DNA of 64,000 bases, taken from positions 49,725 through 113,724 of the forward strand of contig PHCH01000015.1 of assembly GCA_002840785.1 (NCBI GenBank), read 5' to 3'. The notes below the pieces were generated by a model. It made no database searches. It saw only the letters and a list, made by a program, of their open reading frames with translations, and was not told where the DNA came from. The stretch's first letter is position 1; every line of letters starts with the position of its first letter. The position numbers were made by a program, and so were the translations under genes. Source of the DNA: Betaproteobacteria bacterium HGW-Betaproteobacteria-4 (GTDB lineage: Bacteria; Pseudomonadota; Gammaproteobacteria; Burkholderiales; Rhodocyclaceae). Shown here piece after piece: positions 32,982-42,410 of the stretch.

Positions 32982-34757
32982 TTACATGGATTCCGGACAG
33001 CTGACGCCAAGTATGGTCAGGCCGTTGCGGATCGTCTGACGCACGGCGACCGCCAGGGCGACGCGGGCATCGCGCAGGGCGGCATCATCAACCAGCATGC
33101 GCTCGGCGTTGTACCAGCCATGGAATTCGCCAGCCAAATCCTTGAGGTAGAAGGCGATCAGGTGCGGCGCCAGTTCGCGCGCGGCGTTGTCGATGAGGTC
33201 GCGGAACTCGGTCAGCTTGCTGGCAATGGTCAGTTCGCGCGGATTGCTCAGCAGTGCCAGGTCGGCATCGGCCAGCACCGCCAGGTCACCGCCGTTCGCG
33301 CCGGCCCACTGGCTAACCACGGAACAGATGCGGGCGTGGGCGTACTGGATGTAATAGACCGGATTCTCGTTGGTCTGGCTCTTCGCCAGATCGAGGTCGA
33401 AATCGAGGTGCTGGTCGGACTTGCGCAGGGCGTAGAAGAAACGGCAGGCGTCGTTGCCGACTTCGCCACGCAACTCGCGCAGCGTGACGAACTCGCCGGA
33501 GCGCGTGGACATCGAGGCCTTCTGGCCATTGCGATAGAGCACGGCGAACTGGACGAGCGCCACCTGCAGCTTTTTGGCATCCAGCCCGAGGGCGGTGATG
33601 GCGCCGTTCACGCGGGCGATGTAGCCGTGGTGATCGGCGCCCCAGATGTTGATGACCTTGTCGAAACCACGCTCGAACTTGTTGAGGTGGTAAGCGATGT
33701 CGGAGGCGAAATAGGTGTAGAGACCGTTCTCGCGCTGGACGACGCGATCCTTCTCGTCGCCGAAGGCGGTCGACTTGAACCAGCGGGCGCCGTTCTGCAC
33801 GTAGAGATGGCCGTTTTTCTCGAGCAGGTCGACACAACGGGCGACCAGCCCGGTATCGAACAGCGCCTTTTCGGAGAACCAGACATCGAAATGGACGCCG
33901 AACTGCTCGAGGTCGTCGCGACAATCAGCCAGTTGTTCGGACAGTGCGTGCTGATGGACGTAGGCCCAGTCCGGGCCCAGCAGTTCCTTGGCGCGGGCAA
34001 TCAGCGCATCGAGCTGCTGCTCGCGCTGCTGCTTGGCTTCGTCGTCGCTCCGCTCGGCCGACGGAAAACCCGGGGTACCGGCCAGCACGGCAGCGGCCGG
34101 ACGAACATACTTGTCGCCATGGGCATGCTTGAGCTGCTCCGCCATCTCCCGCACGTAGCCACCCTGATAACCATTCGGCGGGAAAGGCAGGTCAACGCCA
34201 TGCTGGTCGAGGTAACGCAGCCAGGTCGACACGGCCAGAATATCCATCTGTCGCCCGGCATCATTGACGTAGTACTCGCGCGTCACATCCCAGCCGGCGA
34301 AAGTCAGCAGGTTGGACAGCGAGGCGCCGTAGGCCGCGCCGCGGCCGTGGCCAACGTGCAAAGGCCCGGTCGGGTTGGCCGAAACGAACTCGACCTGCAC
34401 CTTCTGCCAGCCGCCAAGCGTCGATCGCCCGAAATTTTCACCCTCGGCCAGCACGGACTTGACGACGCCGGTTTTGGCCCCAGCCTCGAGCTTGAAATTG
34501 ATGAACCCGGCGCCGGCCACTTCGGCCTTGGTAACCAGCGTCGACACCGGCAATTCGTTCACCAGTTGCTGGGCAATTTCGCGCGGATTTTTCTTGAGCG
34601 CCTTGGCCAACTGCATGGCCAGGTTGGTCGCGAAGTCGCCGTGCGATGGATCGCGCGGGCGCTCCAGTTGAATGGGCGTATCGGTTGCGCTCGGCGCAAC
34701 GCTGGCCAGCGCCTGTTGCAGGAGGGCGGTCAGCTGGGTTTTGACGTCTAGGGGCAT
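32982..34757 (-). CDS. argS: Arginyl-tRNA synthetase
   Basis: Class I synthetase of 591 residues. The HIGH-type motif reads SANPTGPLHVGHGRGA, and the KMSKS-like loop reads GQKASMSTRSGEF. The N-terminal Add1 domain covers the first 110 residues, the C-terminal anticodon-binding domain the last 130. Charges tRNA-Arg in the cytoplasm. Complete. Confidence 0.97.
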   Translation of the reverse strand: MPLDVKTQLTALLQQALASVAPSATDTPIQLERPRDPSHGDFATNLAMQLAKALKKNPREIAQQLVNELPVSTLVTKAEVAGAGFINFKLEAGAKTGVVKSVLAEGENFGRSTLGGWQKVQVEFVSANPTGPLHVGHGRGAAYGASLSNLLTFAGWDVTREYYVNDAGRQMDILAVSTWLRYLDQHGVDLPFPPNGYQGGYVREMAEQLKHAHGDKYVRPAAAVLAGTPGFPSAERSDDEAKQQREQQLDALIARAKELLGPDWAYVHQHALSEQLADCRDDLEQFGVHFDVWFSEKALFDTGLVARCVDLLEKNGHLYVQNGARWFKSTAFGDEKDRVVQRENGLYTYFASDIAYHLNKFERGFDKVINIWGADHHGYIARVNGAITALGLDAKKLQVALVQFAVLYRNGQKASMSTRSGEFVTLRELRGEVGNDACRFFYALRKSDQHLDFDLDLAKSQTNENPVYYIQYAHARICSVVSQWAGANGGDLAVLADADLALLSNPRELTIASKLTEFRDLIDNAARELAPHLIAFYLKDLAGEFHGWYNAERMLVDDAALRDARVALAVAVRQTIRNGLTILGVSCPESM

Positions 34758-34805
34758 TGATTTGTGGGCAAAATTCGCAAAACGGCGATTATACGCTGTC
34801 GCTGC

Positions 34806-35315
34806 CTACTTATTGACCGGCGCGACAATCGCCGACCACGCCGCGAGCTTGTCGGCGTAGCTGCTTGCCGCATGGGCCGGACTGGTCGACGGCAGGCGGA
34901 TCAATTCCGGCTTTTCGCCCGCCAAGCCGGGTAGCACATGGCGGCGAAAAGTCGCCTCGGCCGCCGCACCATTGAAGAAAATGCGAGCAATCCCACGGTG
35001 AACGGCAAAAAAAGCCGAAAAATCATTGACGCAAACCGAGTCCGGAACAATGGCCGAATCCAGACTGCCCGGGCGCTCGCCCGCCGCAATCACATCCCAC
35101 AGCGCGATGCCGGCTGCCTGCAGTTTTTCCAGTCGCTGCCCGTAAGGCAACTCCGGCCCGGCACCGAGCAGATCGCCCATGATCCGCCAGAAAACATTCT
35201 GCCGATTGGCGTAATACGCCTGCGCCGCAAGCGATGCCTTGCCCGGCAGACTGCCCAGGACAAGCACCCGCGCCAACCGGTCGGCGACCGGCGGGAAGCC
35301 CCGGCTCAGGGACAT
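34806..35315 (-). CDS. Uracil-DNA glycosylase family protein (DNA-deoxyinosine glycosylase type)
   Basis: Protein of 169 residues of the UDG superfamily. LVLGSLPGKASL near the start corresponds to the active-site GSxPG motif, and LPSTSPAHA to the second catalytic motif. YYANRQNVFWRIMGDLLG is typical of the hypoxanthine-DNA glycosylase subfamily. It removes deaminated bases from DNA. It stands alone between argS and the GGDEF gene. Confidence 0.85.
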   Translation of the reverse strand: MSLSRGFPPVADRLARVLVLGSLPGKASLAAQAYYANRQNVFWRIMGDLLGAGPELPYGQRLEKLQAAGIALWDVIAAGERPGSLDSAIVPDSVCVNDFSAFFAVHRGIARIFFNGAAAEATFRRHVLPGLAGEKPELIRLPSTSPAHAASSYADKLAAWSAIVAPVNK

Positions 35316-35325
35316 CGAAGAAAGG

Positions 35326-36846
35326 TCAGCCGCCCATCACGCGGTTCTTGCCCGCGCGTTTGGCCAGATACATGGCCTGATCGGCCCGCCGGATCGCCTC
35401 GGTGCCCGACTCGTCGGCCGCCAGCTGGGCAACGCCGGCACTGAAGGTAATGAGGATTTTCTCTTTCCCGGTCAGGTAGATGGCCTTGGTCAATTCCCGC
35501 TGCAGGCGGGTCATCGCCTCAAGCCCCTGGTCAAGCGTGGTGTCCGGCATGAGCACGACGAACTCCTCGCCGCCGTAACGGGCCAGCGTGTCGCACGGGC
35601 GCATATTGCGCCGGGCCACGTCGGCCAGATGGACAAGGGCGCGATCGCCAGCCTCATGGCCGAAGCTGTCGTTCAGTTTCTTGAAATTATCGATGTCGAG
35701 CAGGCTGACCGAGAGCGGCGTTTCCTTGCGCCGCACGCTCGACACCTCGCGCTCCAGCGCCTCGTCCAGACCCTTGCGGTTGAGCGCATCGGTCAGCGGA
35801 TCGTGGCGGGCCAGGGCGCTGGCGTTATCCAGCTCCTGATGCAGATGCATGAGTTCGCTCTCGGTGACCAACACCTTTGCCTGCAGACTCTTCAACTGCT
35901 CGCGCGAACATGCTGTTTCCTCGGCCATCGCATGCGTCGCCAGGATCATGTCGTCGAGCAGCGGCTTGAGGTCTTCGAGCCGGGAAACCTGCTCGATCTG
36001 ACGGGCGCTTTCCTCGATATGCGTTTCAAACGCGGTACTCGACTGATTCATCGTTCCCAGGCGCTCGACGAACTCGGCCAGCATCACGCGCATTTCCTCC
36101 TGCGCCTCGACGGCACGCGACTTGGCACGCCCCTGCTTCTCCATGACGTCGCGCAGTCGCCGCTCCATCTCGTCGAGATGACGCAAGGTCAGCGGCGGCG
36201 CCACGCTGGCCAGCAGGCCATCGATCTGGCCCTTGAGCCAGCTGTCGTCGGAACTCAACTCACCGATGTTCTGAATGATCAGATGCAGCAGCTTGAGCAA
36301 CAGGTTCTTGATTTCAAGCTGCTCTTCCGCCGCGAACACGGCCTGATGGGTCAGGCTGCCCAGGAGGCCCTGAATGAAGGCGACCTCGACCATCGGCTGC
36401 TTGAGTGCCTCGACCAGTTCGCGGGCGACATCGACAATCCGCGAATCCTCGTCGCCGAGTGCCGGCAGCACCGATTCGACGAAGCGCGCCAGCTTGCCGG
36501 CAAATTCACCGGACAGCCCGGCCGGGATGATCGGCGCTGCCTCCGTCAGGCTACGCGACTCGCCAGCCTGGGCATAGGCACTCAGTGACTCCCTGACCCC
36601 CTGCCAGCTCCGCTTGGCTATCGCCGCAGATAGACGGTCGATCTGCTTTTCCTGGGCCTCATTCCGGGCCGGCAAATCAACCAGCAACTCGCGCAAAGGC
36701 CCGTCCGGAAACGGTGCCATGTTGGGAATTTCGGCGATTTCGTTATAACAGGCCTGGTAATTGGCCGGAGTCGGCGCCAACTGGCGCATGGCCAATCGCT
36801 TGAGGGCTTCGCGGGCAATTTCGGAGGGGTGTTTCGGTTCGCTCAT
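35326..36846 (-). CDS. Diguanylate cyclase (GGDEF)
   Basis: Protein of 506 residues. The N-terminal 330 residues are helical and soluble with a probable coiled coil (MERRLRDVMEKQGRAKSRA onward); no membrane segments. The C-terminal GGDEF domain carries the active-site motif GGEEF in ARYGGEEFVVLM, with DPLTDALNRKGLDEAL and DIDNFKKLNDSFGHEAGD before it. It makes c-di-GMP. No RxxD inhibitory site was found at the usual place. The N-terminal domain resembles DgcP-type sensors. Confidence 0.9.
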   Translation of the reverse strand: MSEPKHPSEIAREALKRLAMRQLAPTPANYQACYNEIAEIPNMAPFPDGPLRELLVDLPARNEAQEKQIDRLSAAIAKRSWQGVRESLSAYAQAGESRSLTEAAPIIPAGLSGEFAGKLARFVESVLPALGDEDSRIVDVARELVEALKQPMVEVAFIQGLLGSLTHQAVFAAEEQLEIKNLLLKLLHLIIQNIGELSSDDSWLKGQIDGLLASVAPPLTLRHLDEMERRLRDVMEKQGRAKSRAVEAQEEMRVMLAEFVERLGTMNQSSTAFETHIEESARQIEQVSRLEDLKPLLDDMILATHAMAEETACSREQLKSLQAKVLVTESELMHLHQELDNASALARHDPLTDALNRKGLDEALEREVSSVRRKETPLSVSLLDIDNFKKLNDSFGHEAGDRALVHLADVARRNMRPCDTLARYGGEEFVVLMPDTTLDQGLEAMTRLQRELTKAIYLTGKEKILITFSAGVAQLAADESGTEAIRRADQAMYLAKRAGKNRVMGG

Positions 36847-37053
36847 CGAGGCTTCAGGTGACTTCGGGGGCTGGGCACGACACCAACAGGCGTGATCGGA
36901 AGTTTATCCCATTGCCCGGAGCTTCTTGCAAGATTGTTAAGCCCCAACGCGGCAGACTCAAACAGTCGCAAATCGCGGAGGTGCAAGCGCCGTTGGCGTG
37001 TTAACATGCTCGTTTAGCGATTTTGCCCGGCCCGGCCGGCGTTTACCGTACAC

Positions 37054-38548
37054 ATGCGTCTCCTTCGTTTGCTCAAGACTCGACGAAATGGTGCTCGAAC
37101 ACGAGCCGAGCGGCCGGCTGGTACGGGTCGCCAACGCCCTGCAATTCTGGCGCGACCTGTCGACGCCGCGCGCCGTTCGCCTGCGCCTCGCCCTCGAATC
37201 GCTCGGCCCCATTTTCGTCAAGTTCGGCCAGGTCCTGTCGACCCGGCGCGACCTCATGCCGATGGACATTGCCGACGAACTGGCCAAGCTGCAGGATCGC
37301 GTCCCGCCATTCGCCTCCGACCTCGCCCTGGCCGAAATCGAAAAGGCTTATGGCCGACCGGCCAGCCAGGTTTTCGCCGAATTCGACCCGACGCCGATTG
37401 CCTCGGCGTCGATTGCCCAGGTTCATTTCGCCAAGCTGCACGCCGAAGACGGCGGCCATGAAGTGGCCGTCAAGGTATTGCGCCCCAACATGCTGTCGGT
37501 CATCGAGCACGACCTGGCGCTCATGGACAACCTGGCCATGCTGCTCGAAAAGCTGTGGGCCGACGGCAAGCGCCTCAAACCGCGGGAAGTGGTCGCCGAA
37601 TTCGCCAAATATCTGCGCGACGAACTCGACCTCATGCGCGAAGCGGCCAATGCTTCTCAACTGCGCCGCAATTTCACCGACTCCACCTTGCTCATCGTCC
37701 CCGAGATTTATTGGGATTTCTGCACGTCGACCGTGATGGTCATGGAACGCATGAAGGGCACGCCGATCTCGCAGACCGACAAGCTGCGCGCCGATGGCAT
37801 CAACCTCTCCAAGCTGTCGGCGGCCGGTGTCGAAATCTTCTTCACCCAGGTTTTCCGCGACGGTTTCTTCCATGCCGACATGCACCCCGGCAACATCTTC
37901 GTCGCCCCCGACGGCCGCTACATCGCCCTCGATTTCGGCATCGTCGGCACGCTGACCGATTCCGACAAGAATTACCTCGCCCAGAACTTCCTCGCCTTCT
38001 TCCGCCGCGACTACAAGCGCGTTGCCGAAGCTCACATCGAATCCGGCTGGGCGCCCAAAGACACCCGCGTCGACGAGTTCGAAGCGGCCATCCGCGCCGT
38101 CTGCGAGCCGATCTTCGACCGCCCGCTCAAGGACATTTCCTTCGGCAAGGTGCTGCTCCGCCTGTTCCAGACCTCGCGCCGCTTCAACGTCGAGATCCAG
38201 CCGCAGCTGGTCATGCTGCAAAAAACCTTGCTCAACATCGAAGGCCTCGGTCGCCAACTCGATCCCGAGCTCGACCTGTGGACCACCGCCAAGCCTTTCC
38301 TCGAGCGCTGGATGAGCGAGCAGATCGGCTGGCGCGGACTGATCCGCAGCTTCAAACAGGAAGCCCCGTATCTGGCGCGCACCCTTCCGCAACTGCCGCG
38401 CCTCGTCCATCAGGCCCTGGCCCAGCCGGCTCGGGCCGACCTGCAACCGCAGATCGATCGCCTGATCGCTGCCCAGCACCAGCAAAACCGCTGGCTGGCC
38501 ATCATCGCCCTGCTCCTCGCCCTGCTTGTCGGCGCCCTGGTTTACTGA
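37054..38548 (+). CDS. ubiB: UbiB, ubiquinone biosynthesis kinase-like protein, frameshift at the 5' end
   Basis: ABC1/UbiB family protein needed for coenzyme Q synthesis. It has the KxGQ motif ([20 protein letters not shown]), the Ala-rich [23 protein letters not shown] and a transmembrane pair at the C-terminus. The expected beginning MRLLRLLK is at 37054 but in a different frame from the rest. LDEMVLEHE continues in the UbiB frame after only a few bases, where homologues have about ten more residues. A small deletion at about 37077-37081 is inferred. As written, translation could begin at ATG 37088 (486 residues) or GTG 36998. Confidence 0.85.
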
Positions 38549-38554
38549 TCGCCA

Positions 38555-41500
38555 ATGGCCGTCGTCAACCTCACCACCTTCACTGAAGAAAACGTCGCCG
38601 AGTGGTTCGCCACGCGCGACATCAACAAGGCCCGGCCTTACGTCGACCTGGTGCGCGACCTGAGCATCGAGGGCAGTCAGATGCGGGCGCTGGTGCCCGG
38701 TTCGTCGCCCGAGCCCTACATCGCACAGGCTTACCTGAGCCAGGCCCAGAGCGGCGAGATGGCGGTGATCAGCCGCTGTACGTGCTCGGCCGGCAAGCAT
38801 TGCAAGCACGTCGCCGCCATGCTGCTCAAGGCCATCGAAGAGCGTAATCCGAAGGAGCGGGTCAGCGGTAGCGCGCTGTCCTGGCTCGAAGACCTGCGCC
38901 GCGTCTCGGTGGCCGTCGCCAAGAAGAAGGCCCGCCCGGCCAGCGCCCGGCAACAGCTTTTCTACATCCTGAAATGGACGGCCGACAAGCGCCAGTTCGG
39001 CATCGAAATCCGCAAGGGAAAATATCCCGAAAACGCCGAGGAATGGTGGAAAGTGGACCGCGCACTGGTCACGCCGCCACAGTTCGTCAATGAAGAAGAC
39101 CTCGGCATCCTGCGCCTGATCTGGGCCGACCGTGGCCACGAAACCGGCTTGCGTGCCTTCGGGCTGGGCCCCAAGAACGGCGCCGAGATTTTGCAGCGCA
39201 TGGCGGCCAGCCACCGGCTATACCCCGAGGACGACCTCGGCCTGCCGCTCAACGCCGGGCCGACCCGGCCGGCCAGCATCGGCTGGCTGGTCGATGGCAT
39301 GGGTTTCCAGCGGCCCCATTTGAAGCCGGAGCCGTCGGCCGAGATGATCGTCGCTGTCGATCCGCCGTGGTACATCGATCTGGCCGAGGGCGAAGCCGGG
39401 CCGCTGGAAGTCACCGGCAATCCGGACGTGATCAATCGCCTGTTCTCGTTGCCGCCGCTGTCGGCCAACGAAGCGGCGCTGGTCGCCGAAGCGCTGTCCG
39501 AACTGGCCCCCGACCTGCCGCTGCCTGGTTCCGATGCCGGCGCCCGGCTGCGCCTGGTCGACGCCCCGCTCATTCCCATCCTCCAGCTGGAAACCCTGCA
39601 CACCCATGGCCACCGGGCCTGGCGCAACTATCCGCAGAATTTTGGCGGCGGCCCCTTCGATGTCGCCAAGATCATTTTCCGTTACGGCGATGCCGACGTG
39701 CGGCCGGAAGAAAAGAGCGAGTTCATCACCCTGCCCGAGGGCGAAACCATCCGCCTGAAGCGCCGCCCGGACGATGAAGCACGGTCGCTGCAGGCGCTCG
39801 AAGGCTGTGGCCTGCAAAAGATTCCCGGGCACACCCTGCATACTTTCGGCAGCCCGCCGGAAGGCATTTACGGCCTGGCCGAAGAGGCCAGCTGGGTGCC
39901 CTTCATGCAGGACGGCACCTTGCGCCTCAAGGAAGCTGGCTGGCAGATCGAATTCCCGGAGGATTTCCGTCACCACGTCATCGAGGTCGATGGCTGGGAG
40001 GCCGAGCTTTACGAGGCCGACAACGGCTGGTTCAACCTCGACATGGGGGTCATGGTCGAAGGCGAGCGCCTGCCGCTGGCTCCCTTGCTGGCCAACCTGT
40101 TCCGCACCGACCCGCGCTGGCTCGAAGCGGCCGAACTCGAACGCGTTCCCGACGACGAGGGGATCGATCTCTACACTGCCCGCGGCAAGCGCCTGCGCGT
40201 CCCGGCCGGCCGCCTCAAGCCGTTGGCGGCGACGCTGATCGACCTGTTCGACGGCTTTACCGGCGGCAACACTTTGCGTCTGTCGCGCTTCGACGCGCCA
40301 CGACTGGCCGAGCTGTCCGACATCAGTCGCTGGCAGTTCCGCGGCCAGAGCGACATCATGGCCCTGGCCGAACGCCTGCTCAAGGCGCAGGGTATCGGCG
40401 ATGTCGAACCGCCGGCCGGCTTCAGGCTCGAACTGCGGCCTTACCAGAAGGAAGGCCTGGCCTGGCTGCAATTCCTGCGCGAGCACGACCTGTCGGGCAT
40501 CCTGGCCGACGACATGGGTCTCGGCAAGACAGCGCAGACGCTGGCCCATTTGCTCATGGAAAAGGAAGCGGGGCGCCTCGACAAGCCGGCCCTGATCATC
40601 CTGCCGACCTCGCTGATCTTCAACTGGAAGAACGAGGCGGCACGTTTCGCCCCGGCTCTCAAGGTGCTGTCGCTGCACGGCCCGGAACGCAAGGTCCTGT
40701 TCCCGCAGATCATGCAGCACGACGTGGTGCTGACGACCTATCCGCTGCTCTGGCGCGATGCCGAGGAATTGATGCAGCACAGCTACCACCTGCTCATTCT
40801 CGACGAGGCGCAGACGGTCAAGAATGCCCAGAGCCAGAGTGCCGAGGCCGTGCGCAAGGTCGATGCGCGGCATCGTCTGTGTCTGACCGGTACGCCGCTC
40901 GAGAACCATCTCGGCGAGTTGTGGAGCCAGTTCGACTTCCTGCTGCCCGGCTTTCTCGGCACCAGCAAGCAGTTCACCCGCCACTGGCGGACACCGATCG
41001 AGAAGCAGGGCGACCTCCGTCGCCGCACCCTGCTCGCCCGCCGCATCCGGCCCTTCATCCTGCGCCGCAAGAAGGAAGATGTCGCCCAGGAACTGCCGCC
41101 GAAAACCATCATCGTGCGCAGCGTCGAACTCGAAGGCGCCCAGCGCGACCTTTATGAAACGGTGCGCGCCGCGATGGACGCCAAGGTGCGCGACGAAATC
41201 GCCAACCGCGGCTTCGCGCGCAGCCAGATCGTCATCCTCGACGCCCTGCTCAAGCTCCGTCAGGTCTGCTGCGATCCGCGCCTGGTCAAGGCCATGGCCG
41301 CCCGCAAGGTGCCGGAAAGGGCCAAGCTCGACCTGCTCATGGCGATGCTGCCAGAACTCGTCGACGAAGGCCGCAAGGTCCTCGTTTTCTCGCAATTCAC
41401 CAGCATGCTGGCGCTCATCGAGCACGAACTCGACAAGGCCGGCATTGCCTACGTCACGCTGACCGGCGACACGGTCGACCGTGAAGTGCCGATCCGCCGC

Positions 41501-41833
41501 TTCCAGGACGGCGAAGTGCCGATCTTCCTGATCAGCCTCAAGGCCGGCGGCGTCGGTCTCAACCTGACCGCGGCCGACACCGTGATCCACTACGATCCGT
41601 GGTGGAACCCGGCGGTCGAGAACCAGGCCACCGACCGCGCCCACCGCCTGGGCCAGGACAAGCCGGTGTTCGTCTACAAACTGATCGTCAGCGGCAGCAT
41701 CGAGGAAAAGATCCTCGCCCTGCAGGAACGCAAGGCCGAGCTGGCCGCCGGCATCCTCTCCGACGATTACCGCGTCGACGTCAAGTTCGGCACCGACGAT
41801 CTGGCCGCCCTGTTCGAGCCGCTGCCCGATTGA
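38555..41833 (+). CDS. SNF2-family helicase with SWIM zinc finger
   Basis: Protein of 1092 residues. The N-terminal SWIM zinc finger is CTCSAGKHCKHV near residue 75. A long bacterial SNF2-associated region follows. The SNF2 ATPase core from about residue 630 has LADDMGLGKTAQ (motif I), LDEAQTVKN (motif II), TGTPLENHLGELWSQFDFL, and the helicase C half with VFSQFTSML, LKAGGVGLNLTAADTVIHYDPWWNPAVE and DRAHRLGQ. It acts on protein-DNA complexes; the bacterial role is poorly known (RapA-like or HepA-like). It begins six bases after ubiB. Confidence 0.93.
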   Translation: MAVVNLTTFTEENVAEWFATRDINKARPYVDLVRDLSIEGSQMRALVPGSSPEPYIAQAYLSQAQSGEMAVISRCTCSAGKHCKHVAAMLLKAIEERNPKERVSGSALSWLEDLRRVSVAVAKKKARPASARQQLFYILKWTADKRQFGIEIRKGKYPENAEEWWKVDRALVTPPQFVNEEDLGILRLIWADRGHETGLRAFGLGPKNGAEILQRMAASHRLYPEDDLGLPLNAGPTRPASIGWLVDGMGFQRPHLKPEPSAEMIVAVDPPWYIDLAEGEAGPLEVTGNPDVINRLFSLPPLSANEAALVAEALSELAPDLPLPGSDAGARLRLVDAPLIPILQLETLHTHGHRAWRNYPQNFGGGPFDVAKIIFRYGDADVRPEEKSEFITLPEGETIRLKRRPDDEARSLQALEGCGLQKIPGHTLHTFGSPPEGIYGLAEEASWVPFMQDGTLRLKEAGWQIEFPEDFRHHVIEVDGWEAELYEADNGWFNLDMGVMVEGERLPLAPLLANLFRTDPRWLEAAELERVPDDEGIDLYTARGKRLRVPAGRLKPLAATLIDLFDGFTGGNTLRLSRFDAPRLAELSDISRWQFRGQSDIMALAERLLKAQGIGDVEPPAGFRLELRPYQKEGLAWLQFLREHDLSGILADDMGLGKTAQTLAHLLMEKEAGRLDKPALIILPTSLIFNWKNEAARFAPALKVLSLHGPERKVLFPQIMQHDVVLTTYPLLWRDAEELMQHSYHLLILDEAQTVKNAQSQSAEAVRKVDARHRLCLTGTPLENHLGELWSQFDFLLPGFLGTSKQFTRHWRTPIEKQGDLRRRTLLARRIRPFILRRKKEDVAQELPPKTIIVRSVELEGAQRDLYETVRAAMDAKVRDEIANRGFARSQIVILDALLKLRQVCCDPRLVKAMAARKVPERAKLDLLMAMLPELVDEGRKVLVFSQFTSMLALIEHELDKAGIAYVTLTGDTVDREVPIRRFQDGEVPIFLISLKAGGVGLNLTAADTVIHYDPWWNPAVENQATDRAHRLGQDKPVFVYKLIVSGSIEEKILALQERKAELAAGILSDDYRVDVKFGTDDLAALFEPLPD

Positions 41834-41834
41834 T

Positions 41835-41869
41835 GATTTTGGCCGTTTTTCGGGGTTGACCGTAGCAAC
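41835..41869 (+). repeat. Dispersed repeat, copy 8 (intergenic)
   Basis: Copy with ATTTTGGCCGTTTTT block and core GGTTGACCGTAGCAA, beginning right at the SNF2 stop codon. Confidence 0.9.
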
Positions 41870-41920
41870 CGGGCATCGCCTAAAATAGCCGCATCAGTCA
41901 TTGCTAATACAGGAACTCGC

Positions 41921-42361
41921 ATGCGTCGGCTCGCCTTTCTGCTCTGCTTCGCCCTGGCCGCCACGGCCGTTCAGGCCGACCATGAGGTGGTCAAAAGAAA
42001 GGTCGACAGCAATTTTGCCGACACCCGCGATGCCGTCGTTTCGGCCATCGAAAGCCGCGGGCTGGTCGTCAGCTACACGGCGCACATCGCCGACATGCTC
42101 GAGCGCACCGGCGCCACCCTCGGCGCGACCCGCCAGGTTTTCGAACACGGCGAAACCATCGGCTTCTGCTCGGCCGTGCTCTCCCGCAAAATGCTCGAAC
42201 TGGACCCGCACAACATCGTGCTCTGCCCCTTCTCCATCTCGATCTACACGCTGCCCGGCGAGAAAAACTCGACCTGGGTGTCCTATCGCCAGCCGACCGG
42301 CCCGGCCGCAACGCTGGTCGCTCCCTTGCTCAGCGACATTGCAGCCGAGGCGGCATTTTGA
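41921..42361 (+). CDS. Periplasmic DUF302-type protein
   Basis: Protein of 146 residues with a Sec signal (LAFLLCFALAATAVQA). The mature part resembles DUF302: NFADTRDAVVSAIESRGLVV, then FCSAVLSRKMLELDPHNIVLCPFSISIYTL. Function unknown. A dispersed-repeat copy begins at its stop codon, and another lies upstream, so the gene is flanked by two direct copies. Confidence 0.82.
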   Translation: MRRLAFLLCFALAATAVQADHEVVKRKVDSNFADTRDAVVSAIESRGLVVSYTAHIADMLERTGATLGATRQVFEHGETIGFCSAVLSRKMLELDPHNIVLCPFSISIYTLPGEKNSTWVSYRQPTGPAATLVAPLLSDIAAEAAF

Positions 42362-42394
42362 TTTTGGGCTTTTTTTCCGGTTGACCGTAGCACT
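42356..42394 (+). repeat. Dispersed repeat, copy 9 (at the DUF302 stop)
   Basis: Copy with TTTTGGGC block and core CGGTTGACCGTAGCA. The DUF302 TGA stop lies within its left edge. Confidence 0.88.
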
Positions 42395-42410
42395 CGGGCC
42401 AGCCAGCCGG

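Noticed and set aside
37015..37050. Possible degenerate repeat before ubiB (GATTTTGCCC ... TTTACCGTA)
   Set aside because: Too diverged, with a GC-rich middle and no intact core.
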